Made by a program: the position numbers and the translations under genes. A stretch of DNA of 64,000 nucleotides. Source: Hygrophila difformis. Taxonomy: Eukaryota; Streptophyta; Magnoliopsida; Lamiales; Acanthaceae. Positions 36,791-48,664 of this stretch are shown one piece after another; position 1 is the stretch's first letter; the number at the start of each line of letters is the position of its first letter. The notes under the pieces are model-generated. The model had not been told where the DNA came from. It saw only the letters and a program-made list of their open reading frames with translations, and ran no database searches. Location: contig JAOANR010000013.1 of NCBI GenBank assembly GCA_030278955.1, positions 40,894,191 through 40,958,190 on the forward strand, written 5' to 3'.

Positions 36791-38983
36791 ATGGTGGAGA
36801 GGTGGAAGCGTCAAGACGGAGATGGTATGGCCGGTGGGGGTAGAAGGAGATGGGATAAACTGGTGGGAGTCTTTGTGGGGAATATCTCGGTTGATGCTGG
36901 AGCAAGACAGATTTTCCAGGAAGTGGAGAAAACGGCGAAGGTTATGGGATGGTATCTCCCTGAGAGAAATTGGCCAGTTAAAGGCTTCAAATATGGCTTC
37001 TTTAGATTCAATACTAAGGAAGAGGCTGAGAAGGTTATCAAGGAGCTGAACGGTAGAGAATGGTTTGGGAGGAAATTGAGGGCGAATTGGGCGGTGCCTA
37101 GCCGGAGGGTTCGGGATAGGCCTGGGGGTCATTGGCGGAACAGGAGGGAGTTGATCGATAGGGGGCCAATAATGTTGGATGAGAGGTCAGATCGAAGGCA
37201 AGCGTATGGTAGGGTTGCATGGCGCGACGATCGTACGTATGCTGAAGTTACCAAGGGTAGGAGCGACAGGGATAATCCCGGGGTTCAGGAGTGGAGGAAG
37301 AAGGCGGTGCTGCTGGATGGTGCCCAGACGGATCTGGAATGGCTTAGCCGATCGGCGATAGTCGAAATAAGGATGATGGATACGTTGATTAATTATCAAG
37401 ATTGGTTATATGGTATGTATTTCGATTGCAAGGATATCAAATATGGGGGTGGGCTTCAGATGGTAGTGGTCTTTAGCAGCATTGAAAAAAGGGATGCGTA
37501 CTTACATGATCAGAGGGATAGTCCATTCATTAGAAGTAAAAGGAAGTGGGCATCAACTGATTTGGCAAAAAAACAGATGGTGTGGATCTACATTTTTGGT
37601 TTACCATATTCAGTGTGGAGCGCGGATAACTTCATCAGAATTGTAAACGGCTGGGGAAAGATAATATCTGTTGACAGTGAGACAGAGGGGAGGATGAGAC
37701 TCGATCGTGCAAGGTTGCTTGTCGAGTTGGACGGAGACGGGACTTTTCCGGAAGAGCTCATGATCAGGGTTGGTGAAAGCCTTCAGCGGATTCGTTTAAA
37801 GGGTAACTATGGTGAACCGGTGGTAGTGATTGATTCGCAGAGGGGGGATGCTCAGGAAGGTCGGTCGGAGCAGCCGGAAAGGTCTCACGTACCTGGTGCT
37901 CCGGAGGAAGAAGGGGATGCGAGATCCGGGTCCAAAGTGCATGGGGGAGTGGAACAGTACCTGGAGGTTGGGTGGGATAGGAGGTCCGGGTTTAGCAATT
38001 ATGGAGTAATGGAACAGTCGCAGGATAGAGTGCCTGGGAGATCGGAAAAGGCCATTGCGCCTGGGGATGCAATAACTGTTGCAAATGATGACAGTCTTGG
38101 TAGAAGTGGTATTGAATCTACTGATACTGGTAGGCTCGATGTGGTCGGTTTGGGACTTAGTGGGGGTAGTATTGGGCCTAATGAAGATGGGCCGAATCTT
38201 TTGACTAATAAAAAATTGGGTAGGACACAAGATGAGGTACTGGACCCATGTAAAAGGGTTCCTGGGCTTGGAAAATCCAAATTATTAGGTTTGGACAGTA
38301 GAGAGGAAGTGGGCCAAAACGCTCCATGTGCTGATGGTAATGGGTTGAACTGGCGTGGCATCGGCCCAGAGGGTGGCGGAGAGATCTTTGTAGACATCCG
38401 AGTCGAGGAAGAGCAGATGAGGGTGGAGGCTAGCAGTGACTTTATGGGCGGTAGGAGAGTAGAGAGTGGCGTAGAGAGAGAGAGGGTAGAAGAAGGAGAT
38501 CCGAGAGGGTTGGGGAGCGTAGAGGAATTAGGGAGGACCGGAGATTTGGGGACGGGGCAGGTCGATAAGGGTGCAGCAGAGAGGGGGTTTGTCGAATTAC
38601 CTAGTGGGAGTTGGGATTCTTGGGCTGCGGGAATGAAGGAAATCAGGAAGGCTGAAACAACTTTGGGAAAGATTATTGCTGACAGAATGGTGAAGAGTAA
38701 GAGACGGTGCACGAGAAATAAAAAATCGGGGGTCGGGGTGGTGGCTACTCAAACAAGTAGAGACCGGCGCCAAAGAAACCAAGTTAGGATGAATGAAGAA
38801 GAATCTGGTTTTGCAAGGCTTCAATTTGTAACGTTAAGAACAGGCGAAGGGCCAAGGTTGATAGACGCCTCCGAGGCAGAAGCAATTGTGGATCTCGCAG
38901 CTAATTTGGGGCTGGAGAGTGGTATTAATCGAGATAGGGTTGTGGCCAAGGTCAGGGAGGCGCTGCTTAAAGAGTTGCATTGA
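36791..38983 (+). CDS. LINE-3 ORF1 protein with RRM domain
   Basis: 730 aa, uninterrupted. RRM near the N-terminus: RNP2-like VFVGNI at about residue 27 and RNP1-like KYGFFRF at about residue 68, matching RRM-type ORF1 proteins of plant LINEs. A DUF4283-like middle region (QMVWIYIFGLPYSVWSADNF) and a long low-complexity tail rich in Gly, Glu and Arg follow. RNA chaperone role is inferred from the family. Confidence 0.88.
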   Translation: MVERWKRQDGDGMAGGGRRRWDKLVGVFVGNISVDAGARQIFQEVEKTAKVMGWYLPERNWPVKGFKYGFFRFNTKEEAEKVIKELNGREWFGRKLRANWAVPSRRVRDRPGGHWRNRRELIDRGPIMLDERSDRRQAYGRVAWRDDRTYAEVTKGRSDRDNPGVQEWRKKAVLLDGAQTDLEWLSRSAIVEIRMMDTLINYQDWLYGMYFDCKDIKYGGGLQMVVVFSSIEKRDAYLHDQRDSPFIRSKRKWASTDLAKKQMVWIYIFGLPYSVWSADNFIRIVNGWGKIISVDSETEGRMRLDRARLLVELDGDGTFPEELMIRVGESLQRIRLKGNYGEPVVVIDSQRGDAQEGRSEQPERSHVPGAPEEEGDARSGSKVHGGVEQYLEVGWDRRSGFSNYGVMEQSQDRVPGRSEKAIAPGDAITVANDDSLGRSGIESTDTGRLDVVGLGLSGGSIGPNEDGPNLLTNKKLGRTQDEVLDPCKRVPGLGKSKLLGLDSREEVGQNAPCADGNGLNWRGIGPEGGGEIFVDIRVEEEQMRVEASSDFMGGRRVESGVERERVEEGDPRGLGSVEELGRTGDLGTGQVDKGAAERGFVELPSGSWDSWAAGMKEIRKAETTLGKIIADRMVKSKRRCTRNKKSGVGVVATQTSRDRRQRNQVRMNEEESGFARLQFVTLRTGEGPRLIDASEAEAIVDLAANLGLESGINRDRVVAKVREALLKELH

Positions 38984-39032
38984 GGGTGGGAGGAGGCGGG
39001 GGTTGAGACTTTGTTGTGATATTAAATTTAGG

Positions 39033-42000
39033 ATGCGATTAATTACATGTAATCTAAGAGGTCTAAACGGAGGGGTGAGAAGGAGGGCGTTAATGCGGTT
39101 GTGTAAGAAGAATAAGTCGTCTATCCTATGTTGTCAGGAGACAAAGATGATGGACATTCAGAGTCGGTTAGTGAACAGGATATGGGGTTCTTCAGGGAGT
39201 GGTTATTGTTTCCAGCCGGCGATAGGGAACGCAGGCGGACTTCTTGTTGTATGGGATCTGCAATGTTGTGGGCTACAAAAAGTGGAAAGTGTTCATAACT
39301 ATTTATGGCTCAAGGGTAAAATTGCAGGATGTAGAGTGGATGTTAACATTGTCTGTGTTCATGCTCCTAACGAAAGAGGGGAAAGGGCCGAGCTGTGGCA
39401 TTCTATCGTTCAAAGGTGTAACACAAGCAACGGGGAGATGTGGTGCTTCGCTGGGGATTTTAATGCGGTTGGCAGTGTTGGTGAGAGGCTGGGTGAACGG
39501 GAAGATAGCGGATCAATTCGCGAGTTTAGAGATTTTATCGATCGGTTAGGGGTTGTTGACCTACCTATGGAAGCTGGCCATTTTACTTGGATAGGAAGGG
39601 GGGTAGGGCTTGTAGTCGGTTGGATAGGTTTCTTGTCTCTCCGGATTGGTTGGGGATAGCTGGGGGGGTAGTCCAAAACAGAGGTGATACTATTTTATCG
39701 GACCATTATCCGGTTGTTTTAGAGGTGGGGGAGAAGTCCTGGGGGGCGAAACCATTTAGATTTTATAGCTATTGGATGGAGGTCAAAGGCTTTGATGAAT
39801 TGGTAAGAGGAGCGTGGGGGGAGGGCAACAGTTCCAGGGGCTGTGGTTTGTTACGACGTCTTCGGGGGCTGAAAAAACGAATCAAGGAATGGGATGGCTA
39901 TGATGCGGCTGTTTTGGAGAATCGAATTAAGGCTTTGCAGTCCGAGATTGGGGAGCTAGAGGAGATTTTGCAGGAGGGTAGAGGGGGCAGGGAGGTGAGC
40001 AAGGCTTGGCAGGGCAGGAAACTAGAATTGAAAAATCTTTTTTTGGCCGAGGAACGGAGATGGCTACAAAAGTCGAGGATTAGGTGGCTCAAGGAGGGAG
40101 ATCAAAACACCCGTTTCTTCCATGCTGTCACTGCACTTAATAGGCGGAAAAGTCACATAGGGACAATAAAATGGGAAGGGGAGGTGGTGGATGATCCGTC
40201 AATAATCAAAGACGCAGCAAGGAAATTCTTTCAGGGGGCGTTCTCTAATCCTCCGGAGATTTTGTTTGATATTGGCAACATCGGACTATCCAGGGTGCCA
40301 TTGGGGGAAAGGGAGTGGCTTGTGAGGGAGTTCACGGAGGAGGAGGTTCGAGCGGCCATCTGGAGTTGTGATGGCAATAGGGCTCCTGGCCCGGACGGCT
40401 TCAACATCGATTTTTTTAAGAGGTACTGGGGTATGATAAAAGGGGAGGTGATGCGAATTTTCCATGGGCTGGAGCAGGATAGCAGGATACCTAGGGAGGT
40501 TGGGGCTTCGTTTATCACTCTAATCCCAAAGGTAGATAATCCACTAGAGTTTGGAGACTTCCGGCCGATTTCACTAGTTGGAAGTATGTACAAAATAGTG
40601 GCGAAAGTATTGTCCAGGAGAATCCAGGGGGTGCTGGGCGGCATCATAGGAGAATCCCAAATGGCGTTCGTGAAAGGCAGACAAATCCTAGACGGTGTTT
40701 TGATAGCGGCAGAGGTAATTCATTCTACTAAGAGGGCGAATAAGAAGGGCTTTGTCATAAAGCTAGATTTTGCTAAGGCTTATGACAATGTCTCTTGGAA
40801 GGTACTTTTTCGGGTATTAGAAATAATGGGATTTGGCGATAAGTGGATAAGTTGGATTAGGGAGTGTGTCACCTCTGCTTCGGCGGCGGTTTTAATCAAT
40901 GGAACAGCAACTGACTTTTTCAAACTTAAAAAAGGCCTACGACAAGGCGATCCTATTTCTCCGTATCTTTTCGTGCTTGTGGCGGAAGTTTTGAACAGGC
41001 CGATTTCTCGGGCAGCAGAATTGGGGTTGATAGAGGGGCTGGGGGTTGGCGAGGGAGGACCGGTAATTACCCATTTACAGTATGCGGACGACACCATCTT
41101 ATTTTGTGAAGGGGAGTTGTCACAGGTGGTGATATTAAAGCGCTTGTTGAGGTGTCTATCTTGGGCCACGGGTTTACAGATAAATTTCAAGAAGTCGAGT
41201 GTAATCGGTATTAATTGTTCTTCTACATTGGAGAGGGAGGCAGCGAGTGTTTTGGGTTGTGGGGTGGGAGAGTGGCCATTGAAGTATCTGGGTATTCCAA
41301 TCGGTGGTAGAGTGAATGGGACGGAAATTTGGCAACCGGTGTTGGATAGGGTGGAAAGAAGGATGGCGGGATGGAAGGGGCGATTACTTACTCAAGCAGG
41401 GAGACTCTGCCTCATCAGATCTGTGTTGAACAGCTTGCCAATATATTTTTTGTCTTTGTTTAAAATTCCTGCTCAGGTGGCGAATAGGTTGGAAAAGGTT
41501 AAAAGGCGGTTCTTCTGGGATGAGTGGGATGGCAATAGGAAATTGCATACAATTGGATGGGATAAGATTTGCATGCCTAAGGAGCTAGGTGGCCTCAACA
41601 TTTGGGATACTACTAAATTTAACAATGCGTTCCTTTACAAGTGGAGATGGAGGTTCGGGAAAGAGAAAGGGATGTGGACTGAAGTCATCAACGCTAAATA
41701 CTATAAGGGACAGGCTCCACTTGTACCGGATATGAGGATTGTGAGATCAGTGTGGGGCAATATCTGTAAGGCATGGAAGAGTGTTAGTGACAGAACTAAT
41801 GGGAATGAGTTGGCCATCTTGGTGGGAAATGGTAATAGAACTAGATTTTGGCTAGATAGTTGGGTTGAGGGGGGTTCGACTTTAAGGGAGATGTTCCCTC
41901 GTATCTACGCTCTAGCTATCAATAAGGATGGTTGGATTTCAGAATACGGGTCTTGGGTTGGTTTCAAATGGGAGTGGTCCATCCAATTGAGAAGACATAT

Positions 42001-43180
42001 ATTCGATTGGGAGGTGGAGGTGTGGAGGGCTTTTCGAGACGTGATAGGAGGCCACAAGCTGTGTAGATATATGGAGGATCGGACTTGCTGGACACTTGAA
42101 GGCAATGGAGGATTCTCAACAAAATCATGCTGGTACAGGGAGGACGGTGAACAGGATTTTGATGTGTCTCGGTTGTGGAAGTGCATGTGGAAAATGAAGT
42201 GCCCAATGAAGGCCAAGGTACTGATGTGGAAAATTACTGTTGGGGCATTACCTGTCCGAGACCTACTCGTTAGTAGAGGATGTGTTCCTGCCTCGAACAA
42301 TCTATGCCCATGTTGCGAACAGGCATGTGAGACACTGGATCATCTGTTTTGCACATGCGTGGTGGCCCAATCCTTATGGTACTATGGTGTAAGTTTGTTT
42401 GGGGTTGATTGGGTGATGCCCGGTAGAGTTGTCAACTTGCTGTCTTGGTGGTGCGACGTCAACATGAAAAAAGATATCAAGGAGGTGTGGCTGGTAACAG
42501 GGGCGGTAATTTGCTGGACTTTATGGAAAATAAGAAATGGGGTGGTGTTCAAAGGCGAGAGAGTGGATATTAGGGCGGCGAAGGACGAATTAAGGTGGAG
42601 AATCGGCTTTTGGTGGAAGGCTACCGAAGAAGACTTCGATCTAAGTATTGGATGGTTGAATTCAAATTTTCCTTATAGCCTGAGAAGGTCTACACAGTGG
42701 CGTAACAAGAGCGCTCGAGGTGGATTGGTCTGGATTAGACCTGGAAGGGGTCGATGGAAGGTAAATACGGATGGCTCGTCGTTAGGCAACCCAGGGCCGG
42801 CGGGGATCGGGGGAGTGATTAGGGATGAATATGGGGAGGTTATTTTCATTCTGTCAGACCATATTGGCATTAAGGACTCTACAGAAGCCGAAATGATTGC
42901 AATTAATCGTGTGTGTAAGGCTCTCATCAAGGACCAAGGCTTTCCGCTAATCAGACTAAGTTTTGAGTGCGACAGCGCTAATGTGGTTAGATGGGTAAAC
43001 TCTCCAGGTTTAGTGCCCAGACGCCTACATTATTTGTTGCCGCCTATACAGGAAGTGATTAATTTTGGTGGGGATGTTCGGGTTCTACATATATTAAGGG
43101 AAAGGAACGAACTCGCGGACCATTGGGCGAGGCTTGGTGCGGCTGGACATGGCAACATTGAAGAGTGGATCCGCAGCTGA
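39033..43180 (+). pseudogene. LINE-3 ORF2 (endonuclease, reverse transcriptase, RNase H), single frameshift
   Basis: Starts MRLITCNLRGLNGG (endonuclease). The frame breaks at a G run near 39597-39602, within the conserved endonuclease segment HFTWIGR..SRLDRFLVSPDW, and continues in the next frame (39587-43180). Reverse transcriptase has FADGxx-type landmarks including LRQGDPISPYLF and YADDTILF near 41080; zinc-binding CPCCEQACETLDHLFC near 42310; RNase H begins VNTDGSSLGNPGPAG near 42763 and looks complete to the stop. One base indel therefore separates it from an intact enzyme; transposon gene. Confidence 0.92.
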
Positions 43181-45098
43181 TGACTGCGGTTGTTTGAATA
43201 GGGGGCAAGGTGACAGCGTATTATACTAGAGGCAAGAGGGGCGGACAGGGTGTGGCTGTGAAGAATTTCAATTTAGATGTCGGGAGGGGCTCAGGGATGA
43301 ACCTGCAATGGGCTTGCGATGCAGGGCAAAAGAATAACAACAATAATAACATATAGATTTATATATATATTTATACATATAAGTTGCAGGATCTCAAGAA
43401 GCTGGGGAGAGAACGACTACTCTGGGACTCAAACTCTGGAAATGCTACTACGCTGGAGTATTATGTTCAGACATCTGGGTGTAACTCTCAGTGAATAAAT
43501 ATTCATTTTGGAGGCTGGCCTGTTGTTGCGTTGATTGGGAGTCACATAATGTACGATACTGGAGTGCTCAGGATGGTGATTTCTTATGTTTGCAAACATG
43601 AACCACAAACGACATGGATGCTGATGTTTTTCGAACTCCATGACAAAGTACGTTGAGGACTACTATCACATGGTGATTGAATGTTGATAAGCAAGCTGAC
43701 AAATTCCCTGGTGAGCACTGAGAAGTTAAGATCATGCGTGGCGAAAATAAGGTTTGATCATATCTGCATTCCTCGACTTGATTAAATTGCATACCAAACC
43801 TGCACCTTCATTCCATTACATTGAAAAGTATAAGGGCTATAGGTTATACCAGCATCATTCAAATTGCCCTCCAACAACATTTACTGTGTTAAGTCTGATC
43901 CTGTGGGAATGGCCATACTCTTTTCATTTTATCATATACCTGAACCATTTGATTGTTTCCTGTTTCTTTGCCTTAAAACTCCCTGGTGCAGGACCATAAA
44001 CCATTAAATTCTTTTCATGTCATTATTCACCTGAACCTTTTGCATTGACTTGTTTGGCCTTTAATTCCTTGGCTTTTGGAAGGTGCTGGAACCACCGTGG
44101 CTTTCTCATATTCAAATTTTTGATGACGTAATTATTTGGCATGGGGAATTCTAGGGAGATTGGATGGTGTCTTGATATTGGGAGAGTGCGAGCATGTCAG
44201 TTTGAGAGATGGTGGATATTTAGATTGGTAGTAACTTATTGGGTATTTAGAAGGTAAAAGAAGGAAAGAATAGTAGAAAGGAAGAAAAGGTCGAGTAAGA
44301 GGGAAAAAAAAAAGAGTAAAAGAAAAAGTGAAAAGAAAGAATAGAGAAGAAAGTGAGATTAAGAGAAAGTACTGAGAAGATCATGTCTAATTGAGGTAGA
44401 GAGAAAAATTAGAATCGAGGCTTTGTGAATTATCTTAGATAAGGGTTTGGTGAGTTGTGTAGTAAGGGCTGGGAATGTTGCATAGTGAGCCATTGTTGTT
44501 GGTAATCAGAGTTTCTTTAGATGTTTGAATTGGATCCCCTTTGTTGTGTCCACTTTTGTGCTAAATGTCAGGGATTGGTTGAGCAGTTACGTTGGTTCCT
44601 CATCTTTCATTAGCCGGGTACCCATTTCGTTACCTCTGGCCATTCACTTTATTCCTTTTTTCTGTTGCCGTGCCCCGACTCTTTTTTTAGCCTGTCCCTG
44701 GTACACTGTCCCTGGTATAATCTATCCTAGCCCCTCATTTCGATGTAGAGTTTGTGAAGGTTTTTGCAGGGGTGATATGTTTTTAAGCAAGTGCGTGGAT
44801 TGTCAGTTATGTCATCTTTGGAGAGGCCTGTTGCCTTATTTTCTGGAGAACATTACTTGGAAATCTGCGAAGAGGGAATTTTGCTGAGTATACTTTGGTC
44901 ACTGTTAGTTCATTTTCGAGCAGATGTGGTAAGGATAGGTATGAGCAGGTTATTTGAATTTCGAAATTGGATGATGGAGCAGGAGAGTATATCAATGTAC
45001 TTGAGCAAGTTGTGTAGCTTGCTTCTATTGTTACTCTATTGTTGTCCTAAACTCTTTGCCATTATGATTTATGAAACAATCTTTTTCCTCAAAAAAAA
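43181..45098 (+). other. Long 3' UTR of LINE-3
   Basis: About 1.9 kb after the RNase H stop, ending CAATCTTTTTCCTC and an A run. Purine-rich tract at 44255-44375. A 120-aa frame at 44525-44887 has no recognisable domain. No separate gene supported. Confidence 0.6.
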
Positions 45099-45106
45099 AG
45101 TTAGTT

Positions 45107-45684
45107 AATGCATTATGGATAGCGAATTGAGTTAGCTAATTGTTTTGTTAGGTAATTGAATTATTATTCATAGTCACGACACAATGTTAGTACGTTACTA
45201 GTGCCAAATATTGTAATTAACAATTTAATTTAATCAGTTAGATAACTACTATAAAAGTATAAACTGGTGAGAACTTAACAATTGGTCAAGGTTTCTAAAT
45301 TCCAACTTTCTCATTGGGGTTCGATTACCTATCCCGCTCCTCTATCCCTCCAATGATTGTATTTTCATAAGTATACTACAAGACATTTTTTTATTTTATC
45401 TATCGAATTCGGTCACTAAACCCTTGACTTAATTCTACAAGTCCAACATGGAGCGGATCATTTTCCTCAAAGAAAGAGGATCAACCAATTTCCAATCATG
45501 GTCCTTGCTGATCACATATCATACATTGATGGGAATCTTTAAAGCACGAGAATTGTACTCCAACCCAAGAGGTAATGGTAAGAGTGCCCCTTTTAGCAAT
45601 ACAGATACGGTATAGACCTGCGAATGGTCTTTATCCCCGCTGACTATGTTGGGAGGATGATGTTTGATAATGGACGGTTGTTTG
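45107..45684. other. Intergenic, no gene seen
   Basis: Mixed AT-rich sequence between LINE-3 and the hAT-type element; nothing recognised. Confidence 0.4.
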
Positions 45685-45962
45685 CAGAGGCGGATTCAGA
45701 AAATTTTGACAGTATTATCATAAATGTAATGGAAGCCATATTAAAATTACAAATAGTAGTGATAACAAAAAAAAAAAAAAATAGAAAGAAGCTAAGTTAG
45801 AATCGTTGAGAGTGGTATCACAATAAAAATTGAGTGGTTGTACTAACTAATTCATAAGACAAATCAATACAAACATTAAAAATATTTAATTTAAAATAGC
45901 ACTATCATAAATTTGTGTGGTATCATGTGTCACCACCCCCATTATATGTGGATCCGCCTATG
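45685..45962. mobile_element. Non-autonomous hAT-type MITE (CAGAGGCGGATTC ends)
   Basis: Left end CAGAGGCGGATTC, right end GGATCCGCCTATG, flanked by the identical octamer GTTGTTTG at 45677-45684 and 45963-45970. 278 bp, non-coding. Confidence 0.88.
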
Positions 45963-45970
45963 GTTGTTTG

Positions 45971-46944
45971 TGCTGCAAACCAACTGAATTCAAATACGTT
46001 ACATACCACATGAAATGACACATACCATCACATGAAACACGTTGCATGTCACGTGAAATACTTGCAGACATCACATTGTATGTTTCGCAGGGCTATTATA
46101 TTTTCTGACATGGGATGTGTCAGTTGAGTTTGTCGGTTATTAAATGGACCCACCTTTTGAAATATCACAATTTAAAGTGCAGGCATCACATAAATTTAGT
46201 AAGGATATTTGATCTTGTATATATTGGTGCATTATTAATTAATAAAATTGCATCCCTTTTTTTTTTTTTCGGAGGATGCTTGTTCGATTCCCTATATAGA
46301 TATACTATAACAATTTTTTGTTTTTGTTATCGAGTTTGATCGGTAAACCCGTAATAACAAATAAGTTTCAAGTGCGAATTCAATCGCTAACTATTACTGG
46401 CCGAATTCTAATTAGGTTTTGTAGCAGGGCAGAATTTATTAAGACTAGTCAAATCGATAAAATTTTATTTAGAGTTAGAACTTTTTACATTTGGTATGAT
46501 TTGGCTCGGTACAACTACCCAATTTTTGTGATGACATCTCTGTTAATAATTCCAACCTAGTGTTTCTCAATGTTTTCGTGTGCGCCGACAATTATCTCTA
46601 TTTTCAACTTAGTTGACACTATGTTTTATGACATCACTAGCAAATTTTTTTGAATCCGCTACTATTTACTACATTTAACTGAAATTTTCAATCGTTAAAA
46701 TTAAAATTTCTCTTTTGTATAGTGCAGGCTCACATTAATTAGTACTAGTACTTTAATACAGTATGTCTGAATTTGCCAGGAATCGAATTTGTACAGCATA
46801 GGACGGATGCCATTGTTGGTCCTGGCCTCGCCCCTAAAATACATCAAATGTATATGGGAAAATAGTTTTATTAAAGAAAATCCATCAACTATATTTCATA
46901 TATATTCGTATAGAAAAAAATAAAGCTTTTTTTTTTCTATTGAA
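45971..46944. other. Intergenic, no gene seen
   Basis: AT-rich; short frames at 46115-46560 have no recognisable family content. Confidence 0.4.
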
Positions 46945-47134
46945 TTTTTTTTTCTTAACAACCTATATAGGCTAGGAAAGTGGTGGTGGAAGTCTATGCT
47001 TCACAATTACAGAAAGGGAAAAGGGGGAGGGATAGAGGGTTGGACGGCCAGTGAGAAATCGAACCCCCAATTTAAAAATAGAAAATCAGGGAAATTGACC
47101 ACTTAATCAAGTCCTTATCTTTTAACTTTTTTTT
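46945..47134 (-). mobile_element. tRNA-derived SINE upstream of DEFL3
   Basis: Minus strand. B-box-like GGGGGTTCGATTTC and an A-box-like GATTAAGTGGTC at its 5' end, oligo-A tail at the 46945 side. TATTGAA repeats at 46938-46944 and 47135-47141 as part of a longer T-rich duplication. Lies 272 bp before the DEFL3 start codon. Confidence 0.65.
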
Positions 47135-47405
47135 TATTGAAAATATTGATTCATTTGATGACAACATTAATAATAGACATATAGTGGAATAAAAATATTA
47201 ATTAATTCATTTAAACTTGCATAATATTCTTAGTTGTATATATGGCAAGTCATATAAAATCATTTGTTAATACACTATCATAGGAAACACAGTTGATCTT
47301 AAATTTACGCATATTATATATATAGCGAGAGAAAGAAATATTGCATAGTATTGACATAAAATATCAAGAGATTGTTCATTCTAAAGCATTTTCAGATAGA
47401 CCAAA

Positions 47406-48664
47406 ATGCAGGCAGTTAGGCTATTTTTTATTGTATTTTTGCTTGTGTTAATTCAGGTGAGCGATTTCTGCTTTAGTTTTCTATTTCATTTGGATCTCCC
47501 AAATTGTTTCAAAGTATTTATTTATTTTTTGTGTTCTATCGATCATGCATCAACATATGTAGGGGTTTTTTTCTTTCTCTTAGCCGACGTCATGTGTGAC
47601 GTCCCGTTCATCAAAAAAAAAAACATATATAGGGAGGCCTATATACTTTGGAAATGGTGGTTAGTGACTTGGGGGCCTATAAATATTCTGTATTAATATA
47701 GGTAACCTAAATATAAAATGGGCGAAAAAAATTAGCCGATCAAATTGCGTCATGTGGCTATTAGCTATATTTTTTTTTATTTTTTATGAAAGAAAAAAGT
47801 TTGTGGACGAAATTGATGAATAAACAAATTTAGGGGACTATATTAGGATTTATTCACAGGAATTTGGTTTAATGAACTTTATTGAATTTCAAATCTAAGT
47901 AACTATATATGAATTATAACATTTATATTATATCGCACGCAGTTGCAGTTAAGTAGTGGAAGTGGAAGTGGAAGAAGCAGATGCTACTCGAAAGGGGAAG
48001 GGCGATGCATAACGAGTGGTTGTTGCGAGGCAAAATGTGGGCAAAAGTACAGTGGCAAGCAGGGTCGTCTAATCATTTTCGGTGGCCCTGTTCTAAATAG
48101 AATTTTAGGCCCCTTATCGTATATAAAAAATTAATTATAAATTTTTTCAATTATTGTAAACTAACTAGAAAAATATTAAAACATAAAAAATTTAACCTGA
48201 AAAGTTGTCTACCAATGAACGTAGTTCTAATAAAAGTAAAAGAAAGTATAAAGAAAAAAATTATACTTAAAAAATCATTATTCTAATATTTTTAGAGGCA
48301 AAATTCATCAACCATGTTCTTATATTTTATTATTTTTCTAAAAGATAGATCACTCTCAATTCATTCCACTGCTAGGCCATTAAGTTTCTCCTCTACTATT
48401 GTAGAAGAATTCCACTTATCATTTATCAATGTAGTAAATGAATCTCTAATTACCGTGTTCAACAAACTAAGTTAAATTTGTTTTAATTTATAACATGAAA
48501 AATATAAAATAAAATAAAATAAGGGGCCTCCAATTTTTGGGGGCCCTGTGCGGTAGCTCTTTCTGCACGCCCTAATAGCCGGCTCTGGTGGCAAGAACCC
48601 TAAGCCAACCTGTGTGTTTGCCTTCTTCTTTCTCATGATATGCAAGTGCAGATATGATTGTTGA
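47406..48664 (+). pseudogene. DEFL3: defensin-like peptide gene broken by a hAT insertion
   Basis: Exon 1 47406-47456 encodes signal sequence MQAVRLFFIVFLLVLIQ; phase-0 intron 47457-47948 (a second AG at 47942 is possible); exon 2 starts 47949 with LSSGSGSG. The exon is split at 48059 by a 528-bp hAT element and resumes at 48596, ending at TGA 48662-48664. The parts are 111 and 69 nt, so the frame is preserved across insert plus one target copy, and exon 2 would have the same 60 codons as DEFL2. Cysteine spacing fits the C-x7-C-x5-C-x3-C-x12 pattern with one additional Cys. As it stands translation enters the element and stops at about 48134. Its TATA block is also altered compared with DEFL2 and DEFL4. 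Confidence 0.85.
48060..48587 (-). mobile_element. hAT-derived element inside DEFL3 exon 2
   Basis: 528 bp, starts CAGGGTCGTCTAATC and ends TAATAGCCGGCTCTG; ends are imperfect inverted repeats. Flanked by GTGGCAAG at 48052-48059 and 48588-48595, an exact 8-bp duplication. The minus strand near 48340-48400 resembles a decayed hAT transposase C-terminal dimerisation segment (EEKLNGLAVE then stop, IESDLS), so it derives from an autonomous element by deletion. Confidence 0.93.

Larger units (their letters stand above)
36767..45098 (+). mobile_element. L1-type LINE copy 3, RRM-ORF1 family (different from LINE-1/2)
   Basis: About 8.3-kb non-LTR element: short 5' UTR, RRM-bearing ORF1, ORF2, unusually long 3' UTR of about 1.9 kb, and a terminal A run at 45091-45099. 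AGTTAGTT at 36759-36766 and 45099-45106 is the best target-duplication candidate but is short. Higher GC and G-rich coding strand distinguish it from LINE-1/2. RRM-bearing ORF1 LINEs are known in plants (BNR type of beet). Confidence 0.85.

Noticed and set aside
44525..44887. 120-aa frame with several cysteines near 44.7 kb
   Set aside because: Inside the LINE-3 3' UTR, no signal-exon partner, cysteine spacing unlike the DEFL array.
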